From Ureibacillus manganicus DSM 26584 (GTDB taxonomy: Bacteria > Bacillota > Bacilli > Bacillales_A > Planococcaceae), in contig NZ_JPVN01000001.1 in the NCBI RefSeq assembly GCF_000772945.1, forward strand, positions 281,993 to 345,992: a stretch of 64,000 nucleotides of DNA. The letters run 5' to 3'. Positions within the stretch are counted from its first letter, which is position 1, and every line of letters starts with the position of its first letter. This document shows positions 1 through 8,445 of this stretch, in pieces. The notes beneath the pieces were generated by a model. The model was not told the DNA's origin. It searched no databases and worked only from the letters and a program-made list of their open reading frames with translations. The translations under genes and the position numbers were made by a program.

Positions 1-856
1 TATAATCTCTTGAAAGAATGGCGTTTATAAACAATTGACCCATTCCAGGATATCCAAATATTGTTTCAATAATGATTGAACCACCTAGTAATCCAGTAAT
101 TGTAAAGCCTAAAAATGCTGCAATTGGAAGTAAAGAGTTTCTGAAAATATGTTTTGAATACACTTTTCTCATAGGAATACCTTTACTTCTAGCCGTTCTA
201 ACATAATCCAATGATTTTGCATCTATGATTTCAGAACGTAAATATTGAATAACCCCAGTAGTACCTAATACTGCAAATGTAGATGCAGGTAAAATTAAAT
301 GATAAATTTTATCCCAATACCAAGCTAGAGTACCTGGATCTAGCCCTACACTTACACTACCAACTGTTGGGAACCAGCGTAATGTATACCCAAATAGATA
401 TAAGAATAATAAACCTAATACGAATGTAGGAATTGCATATGATATAAAACTATACAGTACAATTGACTTATCTAGTTTTGAGTTATTATATCGACCTGCC
501 AATATTCCTAAAGGTATTGCAATTGAATATAATAAAATCACACTTAATAATGATAACCAAAGTGTATTTGTTGCTTTTTCCCCAATTAGGTCTCCCACAC
601 TACGTTGAAAAGTATAACTTTTACCTAGTTCACCTTGAACCAAATTTCCTACCCATCTTACATATTGTTCGTACCAAGGATCGTTAAGCCCTGCCTTTTC
701 ACGAAGTTCTTCAATTCTAGCAGGGTCTGTCTCAGGTGTAATTGCCCCTGAATAAGGATCACCTGGCATAAATTGAGCTAATATAAAAACTAGTAAGCTC
801 AGAACAAATAATTGTGGAATCATAATTACTACTCGTCTAACAACTGTTTTCCACAT
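1..856 (-). CDS. Oligopeptide/dipeptide ABC transporter permease, OppB type (partial)
   Basis: Membrane permease subunit of a peptide-type ABC importer (OppB/AppB/DppB family). About 285 residues are visible; the last roughly 30, judged by family length, lie beyond position 1. The visible protein has an N-terminal membrane segment (residues about 9-29), the external loop carrying FMPGDPY, further hydrophobic segments, and near the edge the EAA-type cytoplasmic loop (YVRTARSKGIP ... NSLLP) that docks on the ATPases. The ATG at 854-856 begins one base after the oppF stop codon, so translation is probably coupled. The order ATPase, ATPase, permease resembles the app operon (appD-appF-...) rather than the oppABCDF order. 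The substrate cannot be read from the sequence, and no binding protein lies inside the window. Confidence 0.9.
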   Translation of the reverse strand, partial: MWKTVVRRVVIMIPQLFVLSLLVFILAQFMPGDPYSGAITPETDPARIEELREKAGLNDPWYEQYVRWVGNLVQGELGKSYTFQRSVGDLIGEKATNTLWLSLLSVILLYSIAIPLGILAGRYNNSKLDKSIVLYSFISYAIPTFVLGLLFLYLFGYTLRWFPTVGSVSVGLDPGTLAWYWDKIYHLILPASTFAVLGTTGVIQYLRSEIIDAKSLDYVRTARSKGIPMRKVYSKHIFRNSLLPIAAFLGFTITGLLGGSIIIETIFGYPGMGQLFINAILSRDY

Positions 857-857
857 A

Positions 858-1802
858 TTAGATGACCTCCTTTATAGTCGGAGATGCTGCTACAAAATGT
901 GTTTCAGTAACTGGTACTAAATCAAATACTCGTCCTTTTTCGTCGAATGATAGATTATGCTCTTTTTGATAATGAGTTTCTACATTCACTCGTTCACGCT
1001 TACGCTCTATTCTTCCTATTGGTGATACTTCTGGAATAGCTGAAAGTAAACGTTTTGTGTAAATATGCTGTGGGTTTTCAAAGATTTCCTTCGTATTTCC
1101 AGTTTCAACAAAGCGTCCCTTATACATTATTGAAATATGCTCACACATATGCTTTACAACGCCCAAATCGTGAGAGATAAATAAGTAAGTTAAGCCGTAC
1201 TCATTTTGAATGTCTTTCATAAAGTTTAAAACTTGTGCCTGTACTGATAAGTCAAGTGCTGACACTGGCTCATCAGCAATAATTACTTTTGGATTTGTTG
1301 CAATTGCCCTAGCAATTCCAAGGCGTTGTTTTTGTCCACCCGAGAATTCATGTGGATATTTTAACTTTGCATCCTCTGGCATCCCAACGATTGCAAGAAG
1401 TTCGTTTATTCTTTTTCGTTCTTCTTGTGGAGATAAGCTTAAAAAATTACGAATCGGCTCTGCTAAAATATCTTGAACACGCTTTCTTGGATTCATAGCA
1501 GAATGGGAATCTTGGAATATCATCTGAATATCTCGGTTATATGCCGATTTTCGATCACGGCGTTTGTTTGTTACATCTTCACCTTCATATATGATTTTTC
1601 CAGAAGTTATTTTTTCTAGTCCAATAATAGATTTACCAGTTGTTGACTTTCCACATCCAGATTCACCAACAAGCCCGTAAGCCTTTCCTTTTTCAAACTC
1701 CATACTGATTCCATCAACTGCATGTACATGGTCTATTACTCTATTAAAAAATCCACCACGTACTGGATAATGTACTTTTAAATTATCAATCTGCATAAAC
1801 AT
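858..1802 (-). CDS. oppF: Oligopeptide ABC transporter ATP-binding protein, OppF/AppF type
   Basis: Second cytoplasmic ATPase of the peptide importer, 314 residues, the usual OppF length. Walker [11 protein letters not shown]-loop MIFQD, signature FSGGQKQR, Walker B VIIADEP and switch histidine SHDLG are all present, so it should be active. The C-terminal extension (PEVSPIGRIERKRER) is the OppF/DppF tail. The ATG has GGGGG eight bases upstream and overlaps the end of oppD by 17 bp, showing operon structure. App, opp and dpp versions cannot be separated by sequence alone, so the symbol is a family name. Confidence 0.92.
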   Translation of the reverse strand: MFMQIDNLKVHYPVRGGFFNRVIDHVHAVDGISMEFEKGKAYGLVGESGCGKSTTGKSIIGLEKITSGKIIYEGEDVTNKRRDRKSAYNRDIQMIFQDSHSAMNPRKRVQDILAEPIRNFLSLSPQEERKRINELLAIVGMPEDAKLKYPHEFSGGQKQRLGIARAIATNPKVIIADEPVSALDLSVQAQVLNFMKDIQNEYGLTYLFISHDLGVVKHMCEHISIMYKGRFVETGNTKEIFENPQHIYTKRLLSAIPEVSPIGRIERKRERVNVETHYQKEHNLSFDEKGRVFDLVPVTETHFVAASPTIKEVI

Positions 1803-2811
1803 GATGGCTACCCCCTATATCACTCTTGAAATGGAAATGTTTCCAACAAGTACATCTTACGAAATGACCTGGTGAAATTTCATGTAAAGTAGGGTTATCC
1901 TCATGCGCTTCTTCAGGTATCCAAGAAATCCTTGAAGAAAAACGACATCCTTCTCTTGGTAGGTTCGTCAGAGAAGGTACAATTCCTTCAATTACATTTA
2001 ATCGAGTATTCTCCTGACTCATTTGTGGAATGGAATTAAATAAAGATCTTGTATATGGATGTTTTGGATTACTGAACAGTTCTTCAACTGGAGCTACTTC
2101 AATTATTTCCCCTGCATACATTACAGCTACACGATCCGCTATTTCAGCTACAACACCTAAATCGTGAGTGATTAATATAATTCCAGCACCTGTTTCGTTT
2201 TGTAAGTCAATTAATAAATCCAGAATTTGAGCTTGAATCGTTACATCAAGAGCAGTAGTTGGTTCATCCGCAATGATAATTTGCGGTTTACAAGAGATTG
2301 CAATGGCTATTATTACCCTCTGTCTCATCCCACCAGATAATTGGTGTGGGAATTGACGAGCTACACGTTCAGGATTATTAATCCCCACTTGATTTAACAG
2401 CTCAAGTACACGTTCTTTTCTTTGTTCTTTCGTTAACTTTGTATGATAAATCAAACTTTCTTCAATTTGATCTCCAATTCTCATTAGTGGATTTAATGCA
2501 GATAAAGGGTCTTGGAAAATCATACTGATATCTAAACCACGAACATCGTTTAGTTCTTCCTCTGTCATTTCTGCTAAATTTTTATTTTTGTATAGTATTT
2601 CTCCTTGAATACGCGTTTTGTTTCGATCAAGCAATCCAATGATTGATGTTGCTAACGTACTTTTTCCACAACCAGACTCACCTACGATTGCGAGAATTTC
2701 ATTTTTGCGAAGTGATAAAGAAACATTGTCGACTGCATCGAAGTATGTATCTTTAATACGAAACCCAGTATGTAAGTTCTTAATTCTCAACAGCTCATCA
2801 GTTGTCTTCAA
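1786..2811 (-). CDS. oppD: Oligopeptide ABC transporter ATP-binding protein, OppD/AppD type
   Basis: First gene of the peptide-import operon, 341 residues, ATPase subunit. Walker [10 protein letters not shown] (about residues 44-52), Q-loop [12 protein letters not shown], signature LSGGMRQR, Walker B IIIADEP and THDLG are intact. The C-terminal region has the cysteines typical of OppD (GCRFSSR and VRCTCW), thought to hold an Fe-S cluster in this family. The start is TTG at 2809-2811, eight bases after a full AAGGAGG; there is no in-frame ATG with a comparable site. It is expressed from the promoter at 2871-2900. Confidence 0.92.
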   Translation of the reverse strand: MKTTDELLRIKNLHTGFRIKDTYFDAVDNVSLSLRKNEILAIVGESGCGKSTLATSIIGLLDRNKTRIQGEILYKNKNLAEMTEEELNDVRGLDISMIFQDPLSALNPLMRIGDQIEESLIYHTKLTKEQRKERVLELLNQVGINNPERVARQFPHQLSGGMRQRVIIAIAISCKPQIIIADEPTTALDVTIQAQILDLLIDLQNETGAGIILITHDLGVVAEIADRVAVMYAGEIIEVAPVEELFSNPKHPYTRSLFNSIPQMSQENTRLNVIEGIVPSLTNLPREGCRFSSRISWIPEEAHEDNPTLHEISPGHFVRCTCWKHFHFKSDIGGSHHVYAD

Positions 2812-2870
2812 AAAATACTCCTCCTTCCAAACTATTATTTAAATTTTACAAATCTTTTAAATTTATAAAA

Positions 2871-2900
2871 ATTATATTCAAGAAATTTACTTCTTGTCAA
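2871..2900 (-). promoter_or_regulatory. Sigma-A promoter of the opp-type operon
   Basis: On the minus strand a perfect -35 TTGACA (2895-2900) is separated by 18 bp from a perfect -10 TATAAT (2871-2876), about 60 bp before the oppD start. Further upstream another TTGACA (minus strand, near 3085) has only a poor -10 (TACTCT) and is doubtful. Apart from this promoter, the inverted repeat at 2909-2931 and the terminator at 3131-3176, nothing else is recognisable in the 2812-3187 gap. Confidence 0.75.
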
Positions 2901-2908
2901 TGTAAATT

Positions 2909-2931
2909 ACGAGAATTTTTAAAATTTTCGT
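2909..2931. promoter_or_regulatory. Inverted repeat just upstream of the opp promoter
   Basis: A 23-bp palindrome pairs 10 of 11 positions (arms ACGAgAATTTT and AAATTtTCGT). It lies nine bases upstream of the -35 box, the place of an activator or repressor site. It is followed by a 10-bp-spaced direct repeat AATTCGACA at 2933-2941 and 2943-2951. It does not fit the CodY consensus well (about four mismatches). The AT-rich background lowers certainty. Confidence 0.4.
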
Positions 2932-3130
2932 AAATTCGACAGAATTCGACACAAATATTACCAAAACTTTACATAAATATGATTACAATTAATTATATGT
3001 CTCGTTCTAATTTATTATTAAATTCACATTTTTTTGTATGAAATTTAATATTTTAAGAGAGTACCTTGTTTAAATTTCCCTTGTCAAATCTATGTTTATT
3101 GCGCTAGTGTAGTAAAGCATAAAATTACAA

Positions 3131-3176
3131 AAAAAGAGCTTCCTAAAGAGAAAAATCAATTTAGGTAGCTCTTTTA
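3131..3176 (-). terminator. Intrinsic terminator of the GH13-like gene
   Basis: Arms AAAGAGCT-T-CCTAAA (3133-3147) and TTTAGG-T-AGCTCTTT (3160-3174) pair except for one T/T mismatch. The plus-strand A-run before it gives a U-run on the minus transcript. Confidence 0.8.
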
Positions 3177-3187
3177 ATGAAATTCAT

Positions 3188-4645
3188 TTATTTATTATTT
3201 GCTGTTTTATTTCGTTTAGCTTTTCTCATAATTGCAACAATAAAAGCAATAAAAATTATATATACTAGGCCTAAAGCAGCTAGATATGCAACATTAATAC
3301 CTCTCTCATCAATTACCTGAAAAATCTCTACGATTTCTCTGTCCAGTACGATTGGATATGTACCTTCATCATTTACACGGACAAGCTCTGATTCAAGCAT
3401 TCCCTGAAGTTCCTTGCCCTCTCCAACCAAATCACCTGATATATCAATTCTTTGTGTCATACCGGTATTATTAATAACTACAATCCATTTTTCAGTGTCA
3501 GAAGATCGCATAAAAGTTAATAGACCATTTTCATTTTCTATTAATTTAAATTCTCCGTTTCGCAACGTGTCAGAACTATTTCTTAACGTTTGAACATTTT
3601 TAATATAGTCAACCAACTCTGAATCAGTTTTAAAATTGTAGATTTGATGCGATTCCGGACCAGCTTCACCATTCATTGCAATTTCTGTACCATATTGCAT
3701 TACTGGAAGCCCTGGTAAAAGTAAAGTTGACGCTATAGATAGTTTTACCCTTGTTGGTGGGTGCGCTTCTACATCCATAATGAAGCGATCTGAGTTTGTA
3801 TGGTCAACCATAAGTTGTGTAGGTTGTCCTTCTCCATTCATAAATGCCTCTAAATTTTTTAATTGTTGTGAGGAATCTTGGTCAACATTTTTATAAATTG
3901 AACGGTAAATTTGATACGTGTCATCAAAGTAACTAGCATCAAAATCAGCATCGCTTTGTTCGTTAGAGATGACATAAATAGAAGGATTCACTTCTTTTAT
4001 AGCCGCAATTAATTCATTGATGAAATCAGTGTTAGCTCCATCTAAATTGGTTAATCTTACCCCACCAATATCGTAAGTAGAGGCAAATTCAACAACTGAT
4101 TTTAGTAATGCTTGTTGCACATCTACATTCGATAAATCCCATTTTGCTTGTCCATCTGAAGTTTCTAGAACCCAGTTTGCTTTTGATGGGTCTTGAGCCC
4201 ACTCATGGTTTTCACTCACAAAAGATATTGGGAAGTCAATCATCGTTTTAATCTTATTGTTGTTTAGTGTTGAAACTAATGTTTTAAATTCTTCTTCTGT
4301 ACCAAATCGTGGTTCAAATCCTGTATAAGTTGTCACAAGGGAACCATCATATTGTTCTGTTGGGAAAACAGATCCTAAAGAAACGACAGTAAAGCCCATT
4401 TTAGTAATTTGGGAAAGTTGTTGTATGATCCCCACAAAATCTCCACCTGTAAAGTACGTTGGGTCTTGTGAGTTTGAATCTAGATCGTTTGCACTTGTGC
4501 CATTGAAATAACGATCGACTAATAAATCATATATACTTTCATCTGCAATTGTTCTTGTTTCCTCTGCACTCACTATTGGTGCAACTGATAAAGAGGCTGC
4601 AAGTACAGTCGCCGCAATGGTACTAATCCATTTTGTAATCTTCAA
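3188..4645 (-). CDS. Secreted, membrane-anchored GH13 (alpha-amylase-like) protein with altered catalytic motifs
   Basis: 485-residue protein with the (beta/alpha)8 alpha-amylase fold pattern. Residues 1-27 form a signal peptide ending VSA, and residues about 452-473 are a membrane helix followed by a basic tail, so the domain should face outside. The start is TTG (4643-4645), ten bases after AGGAG; an earlier in-frame start would place a non-signal leader before the signal peptide. Family region II (usually GxRxD with the Asp nucleophile) reads GVRLT (195-199). Region IV (usually DNHD) reads VDHTN (280-284). Region III (usually GE) reads SNEQ, so the acid/base Glu is either shifted by one or replaced. 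These reads come from motif alignment by eye. It may be a non-catalytic sugar-binding relative. A monocistronic unit with its own terminator. Confidence 0.75.
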   Translation of the reverse strand: MKITKWISTIAATVLAASLSVAPIVSAEETRTIADESIYDLLVDRYFNGTSANDLDSNSQDPTYFTGGDFVGIIQQLSQITKMGFTVVSLGSVFPTEQYDGSLVTTYTGFEPRFGTEEEFKTLVSTLNNNKIKTMIDFPISFVSENHEWAQDPSKANWVLETSDGQAKWDLSNVDVQQALLKSVVEFASTYDIGGVRLTNLDGANTDFINELIAAIKEVNPSIYVISNEQSDADFDASYFDDTYQIYRSIYKNVDQDSSQQLKNLEAFMNGEGQPTQLMVDHTNSDRFIMDVEAHPPTRVKLSIASTLLLPGLPVMQYGTEIAMNGEAGPESHQIYNFKTDSELVDYIKNVQTLRNSSDTLRNGEFKLIENENGLLTFMRSSDTEKWIVVINNTGMTQRIDISGDLVGEGKELQGMLESELVRVNDEGTYPIVLDREIVEIFQVIDERGINVAYLAALGLVYIIFIAFIVAIMRKAKRNKTANNK

Positions 4646-4864
4646 GAATATCCATCTCCTATCAAATATTGCTCGACACTTTTTTATATAATTTCTGAAC
4701 AATATTAAATCCATCGTAATTTTACCAAACAATATAGTTAAAGTGCTATTATTTCCAAATAAATTGAGCATTTGCAAAAACAATTGCGACGAAAAGGTGA
4801 CAAATGGTTGACTGATTAACAATACTGGTGGAGGACATCTCATCTTTAATTTCGCCTCGGATAT

Positions 4865-5560
4865 GTACTTGAGATGTGGCATCAAAGACTTTTCAACTTC
4901 ATTTTCGTTCGGAAATGTTCTTGAGAAGCGGGATCAAAGACATTTTTTCAGTTGGAAATGTCCTTGAGAGGTCGTATCAAGGACATTTCACCATGGTTTT
5001 CAGTCGGATATGTCCTTGAGAGGTCGTATCAAAGACATTTCACCATGATTTTCATTCGGAAATGTCCTTGAGAGGCGGGATCAAAGACATTTCACCATGG
5101 TTTTCAGTCGGATATGTCCTTGAGAGGCGGGATCAAAGACATTTCACCATGATTTTCATTCGGAAATGTCCTTGAGAAGCGAGATCAAAGACATTTCATG
5201 TTGATTTTTAGTCCCAATTTTCCCTAATCACATTCATGAATGACATTTTAACTGAGTTTCTACTTCCAAATGTTCTTCAGCACCCTGATGAACGACATTT
5301 CAACTGGATTTCTTCTTCCAAATGTCCTTAATCACCCTAATGAATGACATTTTAACTGGATTTCTTCTTCCAAATGTCTTTCATCACCCTTATGAACGAC
5401 ATTTTAACTGCGTTTCTACTTCCAAATGTCTTTCATCACCCTCATGAACGACATTTTAACTACGTTTCTACTTCCAAATGTCTTTCATCACCCTCATGAA
5501 CGACATTTTAACTGCGTTTCTACTTCCAAATGTCCTTCATCATCCACCCTAACTCAAGAT
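4865..5560. repeat. Array I: fourteen hairpin units with 52-bp period, two hairpin lineages
   Basis: Units begin (G of the GTC-type arm) at 4865, 4917, 4960, 5012, 5064, 5116, 5168, 5220, 5272, 5324, 5376, 5428, 5480 and 5532: 52-bp steps except one of 43. Units 1-7 are AAATGTC-C-TTGA, a 9-base variable loop, TCAA-A-GACATTT. Units 8-14 are AAATGTC-T-TTCAT, CACCCTC-like loop, ATGAA-C-GACATTT. The outer GTC/GAC arms and the period are kept across the switch. It fills the gap between the GH13-like gene and yisL. No credible coding sequence is present in 4646-5640, and 4646-4860 shows nothing recognisable. Confidence 0.9.
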
Positions 5561-5601
5561 TATTGGCTACTCTTTAACCCAAGAAATCGCACCCAAAACA
5601 T

Positions 5602-5634
5602 AAAAAAAAACGCAAAGTACATAGTACTTTGCGC
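5602..5634 (-). terminator. Terminator of yisL
   Basis: Perfect 10-bp stem CGCAAAGTAC/GTACTTTGCG with a 3-base loop, preceded on the plus strand by nine A residues (U-run on the minus transcript), seven bases past the yisL stop. Confidence 0.88.
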
Positions 5635-5640
5635 AGATAA

Positions 5641-6003
5641 TTAAAATAATTTCGCACCCATTGGTAATTTAAATCCATAGAATAAAGTTGCAAATAAGAA
5701 TACAGCAAATAAAATCCAGAATATCATTGTTGGCTTATCTTTTGATTTACGAACAAGTACCATTTCCATCATACCAATCGTTAAGATTCCTAAAAGGAAC
5801 TTGATACCATATTCCATACCCATACCATAACTCATTGTTTTATAGAACAGTGCGCCACCAGTAATAATAATTAAAATATAGAATAATCGTAAAACCATGT
5901 GAATCGCTTTTGAACTAGATGCTAGTGCTGCAACTAAAAATAATACGATTGCAATAACCCATGTAGCAATGTGTAAATGTGTTGAGTCAGTTAAAAAACT
6001 CAT
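5641..6003 (-). CDS. yisL: YisL family membrane protein (UPF0344/DUF1516)
   Basis: 120-residue integral membrane protein of unknown function. Four hydrophobic segments are visible (about 12-28, 36-55, 65-84, 93-112) with short basic loops such as VRKSKDKPT. Length and pattern match YisL of Bacillus. It sits next to yisK as in B. subtilis, which supports the identification. The 97-bp gap to yisK has no clear terminator, so co-transcription is possible. The gene ends at its own strong terminator. Function is not known. Confidence 0.82.
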   Translation of the reverse strand: MSFLTDSTHLHIATWVIAIVLFLVAALASSSKAIHMVLRLFYILIIITGGALFYKTMSYGMGMEYGIKFLLGILTIGMMEMVLVRKSKDKPTMIFWILFAVFLFATLFYGFKLPMGAKLF

Positions 6004-6099
6004 TGTTTCCCCACCTTTATTGTCATATCATTCATATCCTACCAGACTCAAGTTAGGGATTCAAATATAATAGTTTGTCTATATTATATAAAAGTTATG

Positions 6100-7002
6100 C
6101 TATTCAAAGCGGTTTACTAAAGTACCAATTCCCTCGATAGAAATCTTCACTTCATCACCAGCTCGTAAGAAAGTTGGTGGATTCATACCTTTCCCAACAC
6201 CAGCAGGAGTACCTGTTAAAATAACATCACCAGGTTCTAATGTTACATATTGAGATAGTATTGAAATTAGATCTTCCACAGAGAACATCATGTCTTTTGT
6301 TGAACCGTTTTGACGTATTTCACCATTAACTTTTGTTACTACAGTTAGATTTTGTGGATTAGGAATTTCATCTTTTGTTACTAGATATGGACCCATAGGA
6401 CAAGAGCCATCTAAAGATTTTCCTAAGAAAAACTGAATATGACGTTCTTGAAGGTCACGAGCTGTAATGTCATTTGCAATCGTATAGCCAAATATGTAGT
6501 CAATTGCTTGGTTTTTAGGAATATCCTTCCCTGACTTTCCAATGACAACAGCAAGTTCACCTTCATAATCCAATGCATTTGTTTTGTTTGCATGAATAGG
6601 TAATACTTGTTGGTCTGCAGCGATGGAAGTTGGAGCTTTTGTAAACACGACTAAGTTTTTCGGTGCTTCTTTTGCACCCATTTCTTTTGCATGTTCATTG
6701 TAATTTTTACCGATACAAATAACGTTTTTTGGCGTTCTTGGAATTGGTGATAACCATTCGATGGAAGAAAAGTCATATTTATATTGATTCTCTACACCTG
6801 ACTCCTTAGCAGCTTCAATTAGTTGTCTAATTTTCTCAACAAAATCAAAGCCTATAGCGATTCCGCCGATAATATCTGATGGAAAAGAAGGGAAAACTTT
6901 CAAATCTTGTTGGATTTTTAATACATCCCACACTGCATCTTCTTTCTTAACTTTCGGTCCAAATTTAACTTCACCATTTAATTTAAAAGATAAAATCTTC
7001 AT
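6100..7002 (-). CDS. yisK: Fumarylacetoacetate hydrolase family protein, YisK type
   Basis: 300-residue cytoplasmic enzyme of the FAH superfamily; B. subtilis YisK is an oxaloacetate decarboxylase linked to cell-shape control. The N-terminal 80 residues form the small domain, then come ICIGKNYNEHAKEMG, the metal-binding carboxylates in LDYEGELAVVIGKSGKDI, and TANDITARDLQ..H...F.GKSLDG(S)CPMGP. The GDVILTGTPAGVG segment near the C-terminus is also typical. All expected active-site pieces are present. The partner yisL follows directly. The exact substrate cannot be settled from sequence. Confidence 0.85.
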   Translation of the reverse strand: MKILSFKLNGEVKFGPKVKKEDAVWDVLKIQQDLKVFPSFPSDIIGGIAIGFDFVEKIRQLIEAAKESGVENQYKYDFSSIEWLSPIPRTPKNVICIGKNYNEHAKEMGAKEAPKNLVVFTKAPTSIAADQQVLPIHANKTNALDYEGELAVVIGKSGKDIPKNQAIDYIFGYTIANDITARDLQERHIQFFLGKSLDGSCPMGPYLVTKDEIPNPQNLTVVTKVNGEIRQNGSTKDMMFSVEDLISILSQYVTLEPGDVILTGTPAGVGKGMNPPTFLRAGDEVKISIEGIGTLVNRFE

Positions 7003-7169
7003 TTTAAATGCGCTCCTTATAGTTAATACTGCGTGAAGAATAGTAATAATATTATTAGATTAATAACATTTCCTTTTCTATCATGCAATTTGTAAATAAT
7101 TTATTGATTAAACTGCTCAATAAATTTGATTCCATCATACATCAAACATTTTCAATTTGCCTACTATTT

Positions 7170-8333
7170 TTAAAATGTTTTCTGATAATTTATTTTCTTT
7201 ACTACTGCTTCAAGCGGTCCTTGTTTAAATTTCATGAACCAAGTAAGAGCAAATATAATCTGTACTATAAAAATAGCTATGGCAATTAGGACACCCATTT
7301 GTACAGTTACACGACCATATAAACCAAAACCAAAGTCATAAAAAATAATCGAACAAATGATAGATTGCATAATATAAATAGTTAATGACATCCGCCCAAC
7401 TTGTCCAATAGGACGCAAAATCTTTGGTAATAGTGGTAACATGCAAATACAAACAATTAATGCCATATACCCTAATGATAAAATTGGTCCGCCTATATAA
7501 ACTTTTAAATATTCAAGTAAATAAGTTCTTTCAAATATATATGGCGCGCTTTTAATAAATAACCCTAGACCCATTCCTACAACAGCCAGTGTGATCCATA
7601 AGCCTATTAAATTTTTTGCCCTTTCAATTAAACGCCATTTTGCCAAGGCAGCCCCTATTAACATATACGGAAGAATTGTGAATAAAGCTGATAGCCACAT
7701 TGCTGGGTTCATTTGAACAGATAGATCATTCAATCTCTGATTAAATGCATCAAACCAGTTTCCAATTCCGTAAGCAGTAATAGCATTTTCAACCATTACA
7801 ATATCAACTGACATCGCTTCGTAAACTTTATTTGCTATTCCAGCCATACCATAAACACTTAAAATTAAAAAGTGCATTAATCCGAAAATCACTAATCCAA
7901 ACGTAAGAATCATTTTAGGACTAAAAGGAATAAATAATAGTAGAAAAACACCACAAAATGCATACATTGCCAAAATATCGCCCCACCAAATAAAGAGGGC
8001 ATGAATCATTCCTAAAACAAATAGAATAATCATTCTTTTTCTTGCAAATGAATAGAACCGAATACCTGTATTCTCTGCTTTTACATATTGCATAGCAATA
8101 CCATATCCAAACAACATTGAAAACAATGGATAGAAACTACTTTGAACATAGATATCCAATGTTTGAAGCCAAATAATATCCATAGCTTCTCTAAACCAGT
8201 CTTGCAAGTCAATATGTGGCATTGGCAAATAGAACCCAAACATGTTAACAAGTAAAATTCCTAATAAACTAAAGCCTCTTATTATATCTAATGAATCGAT
8301 TCGCTCATTTAATGTAGTTGGTTTAAAATCCAC
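7170..8333 (-). CDS. DUF418 (YeiB-type) multipass membrane protein
   Basis: 387-residue protein with about nine to ten hydrophobic segments. It carries the family features: an N-terminal ERIDSLDIIRGFSLLGILLVN segment followed by LFSMLFGYG, and a C-terminal DUF418 half with QVGRMSLTIYIMQS. Members are thought to be transporters or acyltransferase-like proteins, but function is unproven. The GTG at 8331-8333 is preferred because AAAGGGG lies seven bases before it; the ATG seven codons upstream would put this site inside the gene. It stands alone between yisK and addA and is read on the minus strand. Confidence 0.8.
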   Translation of the reverse strand: MDFKPTTLNERIDSLDIIRGFSLLGILLVNMFGFYLPMPHIDLQDWFREAMDIIWLQTLDIYVQSSFYPLFSMLFGYGIAMQYVKAENTGIRFYSFARKRMIILFVLGMIHALFIWWGDILAMYAFCGVFLLLFIPFSPKMILTFGLVIFGLMHFLILSVYGMAGIANKVYEAMSVDIVMVENAITAYGIGNWFDAFNQRLNDLSVQMNPAMWLSALFTILPYMLIGAALAKWRLIERAKNLIGLWITLAVVGMGLGLFIKSAPYIFERTYLLEYLKVYIGGPILSLGYMALIVCICMLPLLPKILRPIGQVGRMSLTIYIMQSIICSIIFYDFGFGLYGRVTVQMGVLIAIAIFIVQIIFALTWFMKFKQGPLEAVVKKINYQKTF

Positions 8334-8401
8334 AATTCGACCCCTTTCTAACAATCATATTTTGACGATACCGACTTATAATGACCGTCGAATTGGTTTG
8401 G

Positions 8402-8437
8402 GAGAGGATGTTTATTATAGAAACCTCCCATCCTCTC
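8402..8437 (-). terminator. Possible terminator of addBA (inverted repeat)
   Basis: A 9-bp perfect stem GAGAGGATG (8402-8410) / CATCCTCTC (8429-8437) with an 18-base loop lies just past the addA stop codon. There is no clear U-run on the minus strand, so termination is uncertain. Confidence 0.4.
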
Positions 8438-8445
8438 ATCCTAAT

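Noticed and set aside
2909..2931. CodY box before the peptide importer
   Set aside because: The palindrome differs from the CodY consensus at about four of fifteen positions.
4646..4885. Longer N-terminus of the GH13-like protein
   Set aside because: It would put 80 non-conserved residues before the signal peptide; the TTG at 4645 has a good ribosome site.
4865..5560. CRISPR-like regular array
   Set aside because: Palindromic repeats at regular steps look CRISPR-like, but the sequence between hairpins is also conserved from unit to unit, so there are no unique spacers, and no cas gene is in the window. The same holds for arrays II and III.
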